DNA of 47,665 nucleotides from the NCBI GenBank assembly GCA_027002825.1, contig JALWZG010000072.1:1-47665 (forward strand). Direction: 5' to 3'. This document shows, in pieces, positions 23,736 through 30,865 of the stretch. Numbering within the stretch: the stretch's first letter is position 1; each line of letters starts with the position of its first letter. This DNA comes from Caldifarciminota bacterium (GTDB lineage: Bacteria; Hydrothermota; Hydrothermia; LBFQ01). The position numbers and the translations under genes are program-made. The notes beneath the pieces are model-generated. The model had not been told where the DNA came from. It saw only the letters and a program-made list of their open reading frames with translations, and did no database searches.

Positions 23736-24959
23736 AGGGTGAAACACCCCTGAACTTCCAAAGGTTTCGCTCCGCGCCATGAGAACTCCGGTTCCACGAT
23801 CCTCCGTTATACGCACGGGTAGTACTTCGCCAAGGAGGGAAGGCTCACCCTCAAACATCACCTTCAGGTAGTTCTCGGTCGTGCCGTAAAGCATATTTCC
23901 TTCATGTTTCTCCACATAGGCGTTGAGAACCCTTCCCAGAAATCTCGTGCGATACTCCTTTCTCTTCCGGCCTATTAGCGATTGTATGCGGCGCATCCTC
24001 TCCTTCCTGACCCCGGCGGGAACTTCCTTGAAGGCGTAGGCCTCGGTTCCGGGACGTGGGGAGTACTCAAAGGCGTGGACGTAGGCGAAGGGATACCTCT
24101 CTATGAGGTCCAGCGTATCCTCAAAGTCCTCGTCGCTCTCGCCGGGAAACCCCACGATCACGTCCGTCCCCACGGCGGCATCCGGAAGGTGGGAGTAGAT
24201 CAGACGGAGTTTCCTCTCGTAAAACTCACGGGTGTAGGGTCTCTTCATGAGCCTCAGGACCCTGTCGCTTCCGCTCTGAACGGAGACGTGCAGGTGAGGA
24301 CATACGTTTTCCCTCTCGGCCATCAGCCGCAGGAGCTTTTCGGTTATGTGAACGGGGGAGATGGAGGATAGCCTAAACCTGATGTGCGGAAATTCGTATG
24401 TCAAAACGTCAAGGAGATCCACCAGGTCCATGCCCCACTCCTTCCCCCAATCCCCTATCTGTATCCCCGTGAGGGTTATCTCCTTGGTGATCCTTGAGAG
24501 GTTGCGGGCCTCATCAACTATCCTTTGCAGGGGAAAGCTGCGGGATCTACCCCTGGCGACCTTTATTATGCAGTAGGTGCAGGCGAAATCGCACCCCTCC
24601 TGAACCTTCAGGATTCCCCTCGCCCTTGAAAACGTATTTATAAGCGTCCTTTCGTTTATACCCAGGAATCTCAGGACCTCCTCAACGGATCCGGAGAACG
24701 TGGCCTCATCGTAAGGGTTTACCTTTGCGGCACATCCCGTGTATAAGACCTCTTTACCCCTGCGAAGGTGTCTTCTGACCTCTCTTCTGCTCTCCCTCTC
24801 CGCCTTGTGGGTGACGGCGCAGGAGTTCACGACCACAAGGTCGGCCTCTTCGGGGTCGTCAACAACCACAAACCCGCCACGCACCAGATGGCTCTTCAGA
24901 AGCTCGCTATCGTACTGGTTGCTCCTGCAACCGAAGGTCTTTACGAAAACCCTCCTCAA
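23733..24959 (-). CDS. mtaB: tRNA t6A37 methylthiotransferase MtaB
   Basis: A radical SAM methylthiotransferase of the MiaB/MtaB family (408 aa) that converts t6A to ms2t6A at position 37 of tRNAs. The N-terminal cluster cysteines are C11, C47 and C76. The radical SAM CxxxCxxC motif is C123-C127-C130 (CDFACTYC). A TRAM-like C-terminal domain (about 345-400) completes the family architecture. The choice of MtaB over MiaB rests on the N-terminal pattern VKTFGCRSNQYDSE. The start is TTG, selected because TACAAT lies 6 nt upstream and no ATG is available; an in-frame alternative is not obvious. Confidence 0.93.
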   Translation of the reverse strand: MRRVFVKTFGCRSNQYDSELLKSHLVRGGFVVVDDPEEADLVVVNSCAVTHKAERESRREVRRHLRRGKEVLYTGCAAKVNPYDEATFSGSVEEVLRFLGINERTLINTFSRARGILKVQEGCDFACTYCIIKVARGRSRSFPLQRIVDEARNLSRITKEITLTGIQIGDWGKEWGMDLVDLLDVLTYEFPHIRFRLSSISPVHITEKLLRLMAERENVCPHLHVSVQSGSDRVLRLMKRPYTREFYERKLRLIYSHLPDAAVGTDVIVGFPGESDEDFEDTLDLIERYPFAYVHAFEYSPRPGTEAYAFKEVPAGVRKERMRRIQSLIGRKRKEYRTRFLGRVLNAYVEKHEGNMLYGTTENYLKVMFEGEPSLLGEVLPVRITEDRGTGVLMARSETFGSSGVFHP

Positions 24960-24965
24960 GTTTCA

Positions 24966-24971
24966 ATTGTA
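24966..24971 (-). promoter_or_regulatory. Leaderless -10 box of mtaB
   Basis: TACAAT on the minus strand, preceded by TAAAACCGCCT. It ends 6 nt before the TTG start at 24959 in a gap of only 32 bp between genes. Confidence 0.6.
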
Positions 24972-24991
24972 AGGCGGTTTTACGCCCGGCT

Positions 24992-26698
24992 TTACCTCAC
25001 CAGAACCCTTACAAACCTGCCTCCGACCCTCACGAAGTATATCCCTTTCCCCATACGGGCAACCCTCCTCCCGGACGGATCGTAGATCTCCTCCCATCCC
25101 ACTTTGATGTCTCTGGCCTCATAGACCCGGAGCCCATCCCCCTCTCCGAGGGGAAGGGGCAGGGGATAGTTGTGGGAGAATTCAGACGTGTTTCCGGAGT
25201 TATCCCTGCTCAGGGCCGTCAGGTAAAGGCCGCCGCTGGACCAGTCGGGGCCTGTGCTGTCAACCTTGACGTTGAGGGTGAAGGTCTGGGCCAACACGGG
25301 CACGGCGGATATGAAGGCTCCACCCTCCCCGTGGCCGTGAGTTTCACCGAGGCAGTTCTGGTTATCGCGGGTTGAGACCACGTATATCTCAACGGAATCC
25401 GCTCCCGTGTACGCCCTTCCCCACACGAGCAGGAAGGTATCTCCCGCGGATACGAGCACATCGGCCGAGTCTATGTAGGGGTAGTCTATCAGGCCGTTGG
25501 GATAACCCGTTGTGAAGGCGTTGTCGTTGCACGTCACCCCATCGCCGGCCGATCCCGACGCCCCTGAGGGGTCAAGATCTATGGCGAGGCCTCCGTTGTT
25601 GGAGAAGTAATTGCGCGATACGAGGACCATTTTGGAATTCCCTCCCTTCCTTCCGACACCCACACCCGGGCCGGGCAGGTGCCATCCGTTATCGTAAATC
25701 CTGTTGTGCGTTATATAAACGCCGGCGGAGCCTCCGTCAACGAAGATCCCTTTCGTTCCGTTGTTGTAGATGGTGTTCTCGGTTATGGTTATGTTCTCGG
25801 CGTTGTACCTGACCTCTACACCTGCACCGAAAACCCTTTTATCGGTTGCCGTGGGATGATCCGAGGAGTGTATCAGGTTGTGTCTGAGGGTGACGTTGTT
25901 GAAGTAGACGTTTAGATTGTCCCCCTTGTTGAAGTTCCAAGCGCTGGCGAAGACCTCCGAGGAGTCAAGGACCCAACCAGAGGAGGAATTCGCTGATGTG
26001 CTTCCGAACTTCACACCGTGGGCGCCGCAGAATCCGACGTAGAGTCTCGTGAGCTTTCCGGAGGTGTTTTGATCCACAAAGACGCAGTCGGAACGGGTTG
26101 AGTCCACGGGCTCGCTCCCGTCCGCAGGAATACCCACGAAGAGGTTTTCCAGACGCACGTTATGGTTTCCGGGTCTGACCCTTATAACCTGACTTCCCGA
26201 ACTCCCACCTCCGTTGAAGAAGGCCATACCCCTGATCTGGACGTCGGAGGAGTTTATCTCAAGGAGGCCGAAGGTGTTGGATTTCCCGTTGAGGTCTATC
26301 TCTATCTCCGGACAGGGGAAGTATCCGAGGGTGGCCCCAAGGGTTCCCACGCTTCTGCTCTCGGAGTTCATGACGCCCGTCCAACCGGCGGAGTCGGGGG
26401 CGGCCCTGTAAGAGGGATGGCAGAGGTTGGTGTTGCCCCGGTTGAGGGTCTGACTCCACCCGTCTATTAAGAGGGGGTCGGTGATGGTCGGGAGCTTTGA
26501 GGAGAGGGTTATCCTCCACCAGCAGTTCCCCGAGGAGCATACGTGTCCGGGATCGGATGGGGGTATGTTGAAGACCACGGTGTCCTTACCGGGATGGGAG
26601 TTGGCCTGATTTATGGCCCATCGGAGGGTGCCCACGGCACCGTTGTCCGCCGTCTTATCCACAACATAGGTATGGGACAGGATAAAAATCGCCATCAT
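24992..26698 (-). CDS. Secreted parallel beta-helix protein with type IX-like C-terminal domain
   Basis: A 568-aa protein. The region about 135-400 shows short strands with Asn/Gly turns (for example NITITENTIYNNGTKGIFVD, GVYITHNRIYDNG), the pattern of right-handed parallel beta-helix proteins (Pectate lyase/DUF1565-like). A C-terminal stretch (about 535-568: EIYDPSGRRVARMGKGIYFV then RVLVR) resembles a type IX sorting domain. Several Cys pairs (CSSGNC) hint at disulphides. Probably exported to the surface; substrate unknown. The leader MMAIFILSHTY is short and uncharged. TAGAAT ends 13 nt before ATG 26698; ATG 26695 is an alternative. Confidence 0.8.
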   Translation of the reverse strand: MMAIFILSHTYVVDKTADNGAVGTLRWAINQANSHPGKDTVVFNIPPSDPGHVCSSGNCWWRITLSSKLPTITDPLLIDGWSQTLNRGNTNLCHPSYRAAPDSAGWTGVMNSESRSVGTLGATLGYFPCPEIEIDLNGKSNTFGLLEINSSDVQIRGMAFFNGGGSSGSQVIRVRPGNHNVRLENLFVGIPADGSEPVDSTRSDCVFVDQNTSGKLTRLYVGFCGAHGVKFGSTSANSSSGWVLDSSEVFASAWNFNKGDNLNVYFNNVTLRHNLIHSSDHPTATDKRVFGAGVEVRYNAENITITENTIYNNGTKGIFVDGGSAGVYITHNRIYDNGWHLPGPGVGVGRKGGNSKMVLVSRNYFSNNGGLAIDLDPSGASGSAGDGVTCNDNAFTTGYPNGLIDYPYIDSADVLVSAGDTFLLVWGRAYTGADSVEIYVVSTRDNQNCLGETHGHGEGGAFISAVPVLAQTFTLNVKVDSTGPDWSSGGLYLTALSRDNSGNTSEFSHNYPLPLPLGEGDGLRVYEARDIKVGWEEIYDPSGRRVARMGKGIYFVRVGGRFVRVLVR

Positions 26699-26711
26699 CT
26701 CTACCGGTGGT

Positions 26712-26717
26712 ATTCTA
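26712..26717 (-). promoter_or_regulatory. -10 box of the beta-helix gene
   Basis: TAGAAT on the minus strand preceded by AGAATCCCCCT, ending 13 nt before ATG 26698. Back to back with the plus-strand SDR promoter. Confidence 0.55.
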
Positions 26718-26732
26718 AGGGGGATTCTCCCG

Positions 26733-26738
26733 TAGGAT
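26733..26738 (+). promoter_or_regulatory. Possible leaderless -10 box of the SDR gene
   Basis: TAGGAT ends 9 nt before ATG 26748. It deviates from TANAAT at one base, so it is less certain than the others. Confidence 0.4.
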
Positions 26739-26747
26739 AAAAGGGTT

Positions 26748-27485
26748 ATGAAGTTGGAAGGAAAGGTGGTGCTTTTAACCGGTGCGACGGGGGGTATAGG
26801 TTGGGAGATCCTGAGGCTTTTGGTTAAGGAGAGGGCAAAGGTCGTGGCCGTGGGTAGGGATGAGGGTAGGTTGAGGGAGATTTCCGAGATTTTCCCTACG
26901 GTTAAACCCGTTCAGGCCGATCTCCGGGACGAAAGACAGAGGGCCGAAATCGTATCCATGGCGGTGGAGGGGGTCGGTGGTGTTGACGTCCTCATAAACA
27001 ACGCCGGGTACGGTATGTACGGTGATTTCAGGGGTATGGGCCTGGAGGATATGAAGGCCCTCTTTGAGGTCAACTTCTGGTCGGCGGTGGATCTTACAAG
27101 GAAGGTTTTACCCTTTATGGGGGAGGGAGGGGTGATAGCAAACGTCGTGAGTATGATAGCCTTCGTCCCCCTTAAGTACTGGGCGGTGTACGCCGCCAGC
27201 AAGTCGGCCATGAGGTCTTTCTTCATGGCGATAAGGGAGGAGGTCAGGGGTGAGGGCATAAGGGTGATAAACGTATACCCTCCCGTTGTGAACACCCCGT
27301 TCTTTGACAAGGCTAAGGGTGTTCCACCCACAAGGAGAAAGGGTGTTCCACCGGAGAGGGTGGCGAAGGTGCTGATAGACGCCATAAAGAAGGGGAGGCA
27401 GGAGGTGTTTCTGTCTTTCTGGGACGCCCTCCTGGCCCATCTCGGTTTCCTTTTGGGGCCGCTTAGCGTCCGACTCATAACGTGA
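26748..27485 (+). CDS. Short-chain dehydrogenase/reductase
   Basis: A 245-aa classical SDR. The NAD(P)-binding motif TGATGGIG is at 11-18, NNAG at about 84-87, and the catalytic set is Ser135, Tyr148 and Lys152 (YAASK). Basic residues after the second strand (VGRDEGR) suggest NADP rather than NAD. The C-terminus is hydrophobic, as in membrane-associated short-chain reductases acting on lipids. The substrate cannot be assigned. Near the C-terminus a 14-nt sequence is repeated 24 nt apart, giving KGVPPTRR followed by KGVPPER. No partner gene follows. Confidence 0.92.
   Translation: MKLEGKVVLLTGATGGIGWEILRLLVKERAKVVAVGRDEGRLREISEIFPTVKPVQADLRDERQRAEIVSMAVEGVGGVDVLINNAGYGMYGDFRGMGLEDMKALFEVNFWSAVDLTRKVLPFMGEGGVIANVVSMIAFVPLKYWAVYAASKSAMRSFFMAIREEVRGEGIRVINVYPPVVNTPFFDKAKGVPPTRRKGVPPERVAKVLIDAIKKGRQEVFLSFWDALLAHLGFLLGPLSVRLIT
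27315..27352 (+). repeat. Short in-frame direct repeat in the SDR gene
   Basis: The 14-mer AAGGGTGTTCCACC occurs at 27315-27328 and 27339-27352, 24 nt apart, so it encodes KGVPP twice, eight residues apart. It looks like a small tandem duplication in the substrate-loop region. Confidence 0.8.
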
Positions 27486-27528
27486 TCTTCCCCTCCTGAG
27501 GGTGGGTGAGGACGATAGGGCTTGAGGG

Positions 27529-29097
27529 TTAACGTGTGGAGGTCTTTTCCTCCGCTATGTCCAGGTTCCTGACCCTTTCCCTTGGGATCCTCGCCCTGCT
27601 CACCTGGGCGCAACCGAGAAACATGTAGTCCATGTCCCACTCCCTGTGGGCATCCGTTCCGAGGATCACCTTCCCCCTGTAGCCGCCCTCCAGAAGGGCG
27701 TAGGCGTCAAGGTCCACCCTTTTGGGGTTGGCGTTTATCTCAAGGGCTTTCCCCGTCTCCTCTGCCATTCTCATCACCTTTTCAAGGTTCACGCGGTAGG
27801 AGGGTCTTTTCTTCAGGACCCTCCCCGTGGGATGTCCTATGGCGTCCACAAAAGGGTTTTCCAAGGCCTTAAGTATCCTGGCCGTGATGTCCTCATCCTC
27901 TCCCCAAGAATGAACGGACGCTATGACGAGGTCAAAAACCTTTAAAACCTCGTCCGGGTAGTCAAGCGAGCCGTCGGGGAGTATGTCCACCTCCGTAGCG
28001 AACAGTATGCGCACGTAAGGGTACTTCTCGCGCAGCTTGAGTATCTCGTAGAACTTCCTCTCAAGCCTCACGAGGTTCAGGCCACCGGCTTTTGAGGACG
28101 GGGAGTGATCCGCGAGGGCGATGGCGGTGTATCCCCTCTTTATGGCCGCCTGAACGGCCTCTTCCGCCGTCATGCTCCCGTCGGAGTAGGTGGTGTGAAC
28201 GTGCATGTCCCCCGGAACGTTCTCCGGGAGGAGTGGAGGGGGAAGCTCTCCCCTTGCGGCGAGGGCGATCTCACCACCGTCAAACCTCTGATAGGGGTGT
28301 ACGTAGGGTAGGCCGGCCCTCGCGTATATATCCTCCTCGCTCTCCCCCTTTATATCCACCAGTTCGCCAAGGGCTCGCACGTGGGCCTCCGGCCCCGTGG
28401 CGTACAGGAGAACACTGCCCAGGTCATCCGGCGTGTATATGTGGACGTGTATGGGTATCCTCTCGTCCGCCCACATCCACCAGCCGTCCCTGTACCTTCC
28501 CGATATGGCCAGCCTGAAGGCATCCTCTTCCGAGAGGAGGAAATCAAAGCGGGATACGATAGGCTCTCCCCTCCTGTACTCACCGGCGGCTATGGCCGAG
28601 GGGTACTCCTTCAGGAAGGCCTTGACCACAAGTCTCGCCTCGGGAAACGTGAAGAGTTCCCTTTGCAACAGGTAGAACTTTACACTCCCGTACACCCTTT
28701 CCGGACTTTTGAACACATCGCCCGCTTTACCGCTTTCAAGGAACTTGAGGAGGTCGTCATAGGTTTTTATGCCGAGTCTGAAGAGGTGTTGGGCCGTGCT
28801 TACGCCTATACCCCTGACGTTTATAAAATCGGGTGTATCTCCGAACTCCGACAGGGCCTCCTCGTACTCCCGCAACCTACCCGTTTCCAGAAACTCCTTT
28901 ATTTTCAAGAGGAAGGACCTGTCCACGTTGAGGAGTTCTTCCAGCTCCCCGTACAGCTCCGATACGTCCTCCGGGAGGCCGAGAAGTACCTTTGAAAGGT
29001 GCTTGTAGACGCTGCACCTCCTCTTCGGATTTCCACGCAGCAGACACGTCGTGTAGAGGTAGGAGAAGATCTTGGAGAGCCTGTAGTTGTTCTCCAA
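27529..29097 (-). CDS. polX: PolX-like protein with degenerate polymerase site and intact PHP domain
   Basis: A 522-aa member of the bacterial PolX architecture: an N-terminal helix-hairpin-helix region (about 30-140, NVRGIGVSTAQHLFRLGI), a family X polymerase core (about 150-260) and a C-terminal PHP phosphoesterase (about 295-500). In PolX the core has GDxD; here the aligned stretch is RRGEPIVSRFDFLL, so the first catalytic Asp is Arg183 and only Asp185 remains. The third Asp (VDLRVV in the family) is replaced in IHVHIYTP. The PHP metal residues look complete (DMHVHTTYSDG, ALADHS, ATEVDI, ASVHS, GTDAH). It is therefore probably a nuclease or phosphatase without polymerase activity. The start TTG follows the STAS gene stop by 2 nt. 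Confidence 0.88.
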   Translation of the reverse strand: MENNYRLSKIFSYLYTTCLLRGNPKRRCSVYKHLSKVLLGLPEDVSELYGELEELLNVDRSFLLKIKEFLETGRLREYEEALSEFGDTPDFINVRGIGVSTAQHLFRLGIKTYDDLLKFLESGKAGDVFKSPERVYGSVKFYLLQRELFTFPEARLVVKAFLKEYPSAIAAGEYRRGEPIVSRFDFLLSEEDAFRLAISGRYRDGWWMWADERIPIHVHIYTPDDLGSVLLYATGPEAHVRALGELVDIKGESEEDIYARAGLPYVHPYQRFDGGEIALAARGELPPPLLPENVPGDMHVHTTYSDGSMTAEEAVQAAIKRGYTAIALADHSPSSKAGGLNLVRLERKFYEILKLREKYPYVRILFATEVDILPDGSLDYPDEVLKVFDLVIASVHSWGEDEDITARILKALENPFVDAIGHPTGRVLKKRPSYRVNLEKVMRMAEETGKALEINANPKRVDLDAYALLEGGYRGKVILGTDAHREWDMDYMFLGCAQVSRARIPRERVRNLDIAEEKTSTR

Positions 29098-29099
29098 CT

Positions 29100-29459
29100 C
29101 TACCCTTCCCCCTTCAGGGACTTGATGGCCTCGTAGACGTCGGAGTAGGTCTTGAACACCTTGTCAAAGGCCATGATCTTGTAAATCTTGAGGGTTTTGT
29201 CCTTCAGGCCACAGGTTATGATGTCCCCGCCTATCTCCCGCGCGTGCTTCAGGACGGTTATCAGGGCGCCCCATATGGCCGAGGATATGTACGTGGCCTC
29301 CGAGAAGTCTATCACGAAATACCTGACCCCGTCGGCCAGCTTGTCGTCAAAGAAGACGATAAGAGGCTCTCTCATCGCCGTGTCCAGCTCGCCTATGAAC
29401 CTGACTATACCTATGTCCCCGTCTCTGCGGAATTTGACCACTTCCCCTATGTTGCGCAT
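29100..29459 (-). CDS. STAS domain protein (anti-sigma factor antagonist type)
   Basis: A 119-aa STAS protein like SpoIIAA/RsbV. It shows the core strand VRYFVIDFSEATYISS with Ser59/Ser60 at the position phosphorylated by the partner anti-sigma kinase, followed by the helix AIWGALITVLKHAREIGG. No anti-sigma kinase, phosphatase or sigma factor is coded in the window. It starts the unit that continues into the PolX-like gene. TAGAAT ends 6 nt before the ATG. Confidence 0.9.
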   Translation of the reverse strand: MRNIGEVVKFRRDGDIGIVRFIGELDTAMREPLIVFFDDKLADGVRYFVIDFSEATYISSAIWGALITVLKHAREIGGDIITCGLKDKTLKIYKIMAFDKVFKTYSDVYEAIKSLKGEG

Positions 29460-29465
29460 AACAGT

Positions 29466-29471
29466 ATTCTA
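29466..29471 (-). promoter_or_regulatory. Leaderless -10 box of the STAS gene
   Basis: TAGAAT on the minus strand in GTTTAGAAT, ending 6 nt before ATG 29459. The divergent plus-strand box at 29494-29499 is only 22 bp away. Confidence 0.6.
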
Positions 29472-29493
29472 AACCCGACATTCAAATCCGGGG

Positions 29494-29499
29494 TAGAAT
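29494..29499 (+). promoter_or_regulatory. Leaderless -10 box of the TldE-like gene, decides its start
   Basis: TAGAAT overlaps an in-frame ATG at 29498, which therefore cannot be in the transcript. The next in-frame ATG, 29507, lies 7 nt downstream and is the likely start. Confidence 0.6.
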
Positions 29500-29506
29500 G
29501 CCTTCT

Positions 29507-30865
29507 ATGTTAAAACAGCTCCTCTACGATCTCGCCGAAGGGGTTTTGAGGATCTCCAACGCCGAACAGACGGTGGTGTTGGTCAAAGGTGAGAGGTCAA
29601 GGCTTGTAAGGTTTGCCAATTCACGTGTGCATCAGAACACAGAGGTCAGAAACGTCTCCATCAGCGTTCACGTCCGGTTTGGAAACAGGGCCGCCACGGC
29701 CGAGAGCAACGCCATAAACTCCCCGGAGGACATAGCAAGCCTTGTGAGGAAGGCCGAAGAGATGGCCAAAATCTCACCGGAAAATCCGGAGCTCTTGGAG
29801 GTGCCCAAATCCGGAAAACTGGAAACCTCACCCGACACGTTTGACGAACTGACGGCCGAGGCGGATCCGTCCCACCTCATAGATATGGCCACCCGCCTGA
29901 TAAAGGGAACCCCCAAGCCCTTTGAGGCTTTCGGGACGATCTCCGGCGGAGCGGACGAGATGGTAGTCCTGACCTCGGAGGGGTTTGAGGGGTACAGGGG
30001 TGTGACGGCGGCGCACGTCAAGTACAACCCCATACACGACCTTACACACGGTTATCTCGTCCAGAAATCCGGTCACACGTTCAGGGACTTTGACGTTGAG
30101 CTTATACTCCAGCGCGCTCAGGACAGGCTTTCCTTCGTTTTAAACCCGGCCGAACCCCAACCGGGCAAATGGACGGTCATCCTTGAACCCCTTGCCGTCG
30201 CCGAGCTTTTGGGTTTCCTCAACTGGATGGGCCTCTCGGCCAGGTCGGTTCTGGACGGAATATCACCCCTTGGCGAAAAGCTGGGAAAGGGGATCTTTTC
30301 GGAAAGGTTTACACTTTACGACGATCCCCTCAACCCCAGGGGGTACCCCTTCCCGTTTGACGCGGAGGGGAGGAAGAAGGGGCTTACAACCGTGGTTGAA
30401 AGGGGTGTCCTTAAAAACCTCGCCCATGACAGCATCACGGCCAAGAGGCTGGGTACAAAGTCCAACGCCTGCGCCACTACGCTTCAGGCGAGCAGGCCCA
30501 TGTTCCTCAACCTCAGGCTGAAGGAAGGTGATGAGGGGTACGGGGAGATCTTGAACGGGAGTGAGAGGGCGTTACTCGTGACGAGGTTCTGGTACACCAA
30601 CATCGTAAACCCAAGGGACCTGAGCATCACGGGTATGACGAGGGATGGACTGTTTTTGGTTGAGGACGGTAGGATAGTGGGGAGTGTCAAGAACATGCGT
30701 TTCAACGTAAGCCTGTTTGACGTCTTCTCCAACGTCGTTTCCGTCTCCAAGGAAAGCGAACCTGTTGGGGATTCCACCTGGTACGGCCCTTTCATCGCCA
30801 TAGGTGCGATCGTTCCCACGCTCAAAGTGGAAGGGTTCAACTTTTCATCGTCAACCCTGTTCTGA
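29507..30865 (+). CDS. TldE/PmbA-like metallopeptidase-family protein
   Basis: A 452-aa member of the TldD/PmbA family (PF01523 and C-terminal domain PF19289). TldD-TldE heterodimers cleave peptides, and in some systems process modified peptides such as microcin B17. The zinc motif HExxxH of the catalytic TldD subunit is not seen, so this is the TldE/PmbA type; no TldD is coded in the window. Recognisable stretches are SNAINSPEDIASLVRKAEEM (about 63-82) and FWYTNIVNPRDLSITGMTRD (about 365-384). The start is fixed at 29507 by its -10 box. It is followed, with a 1-nt stop/start overlap (TGATG), by the repeat protein, so the two are coexpressed. Confidence 0.88.
   Translation: MLKQLLYDLAEGVLRISNAEQTVVLVKGERSRLVRFANSRVHQNTEVRNVSISVHVRFGNRAATAESNAINSPEDIASLVRKAEEMAKISPENPELLEVPKSGKLETSPDTFDELTAEADPSHLIDMATRLIKGTPKPFEAFGTISGGADEMVVLTSEGFEGYRGVTAAHVKYNPIHDLTHGYLVQKSGHTFRDFDVELILQRAQDRLSFVLNPAEPQPGKWTVILEPLAVAELLGFLNWMGLSARSVLDGISPLGEKLGKGIFSERFTLYDDPLNPRGYPFPFDAEGRKKGLTTVVERGVLKNLAHDSITAKRLGTKSNACATTLQASRPMFLNLRLKEGDEGYGEILNGSERALLVTRFWYTNIVNPRDLSITGMTRDGLFLVEDGRIVGSVKNMRFNVSLFDVFSNVVSVSKESEPVGDSTWYGPFIAIGAIVPTLKVEGFNFSSSTLF

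Noticed and set aside
23720-23797. Longer TPR protein reading frame from 23797
   Set aside because: It lies in the end of mtaB, adds no signal peptide and is upstream of the promoter.
29498-29506. Start of the TldE-like gene at ATG 29498
   Set aside because: That ATG overlaps the -10 box and would not be transcribed.
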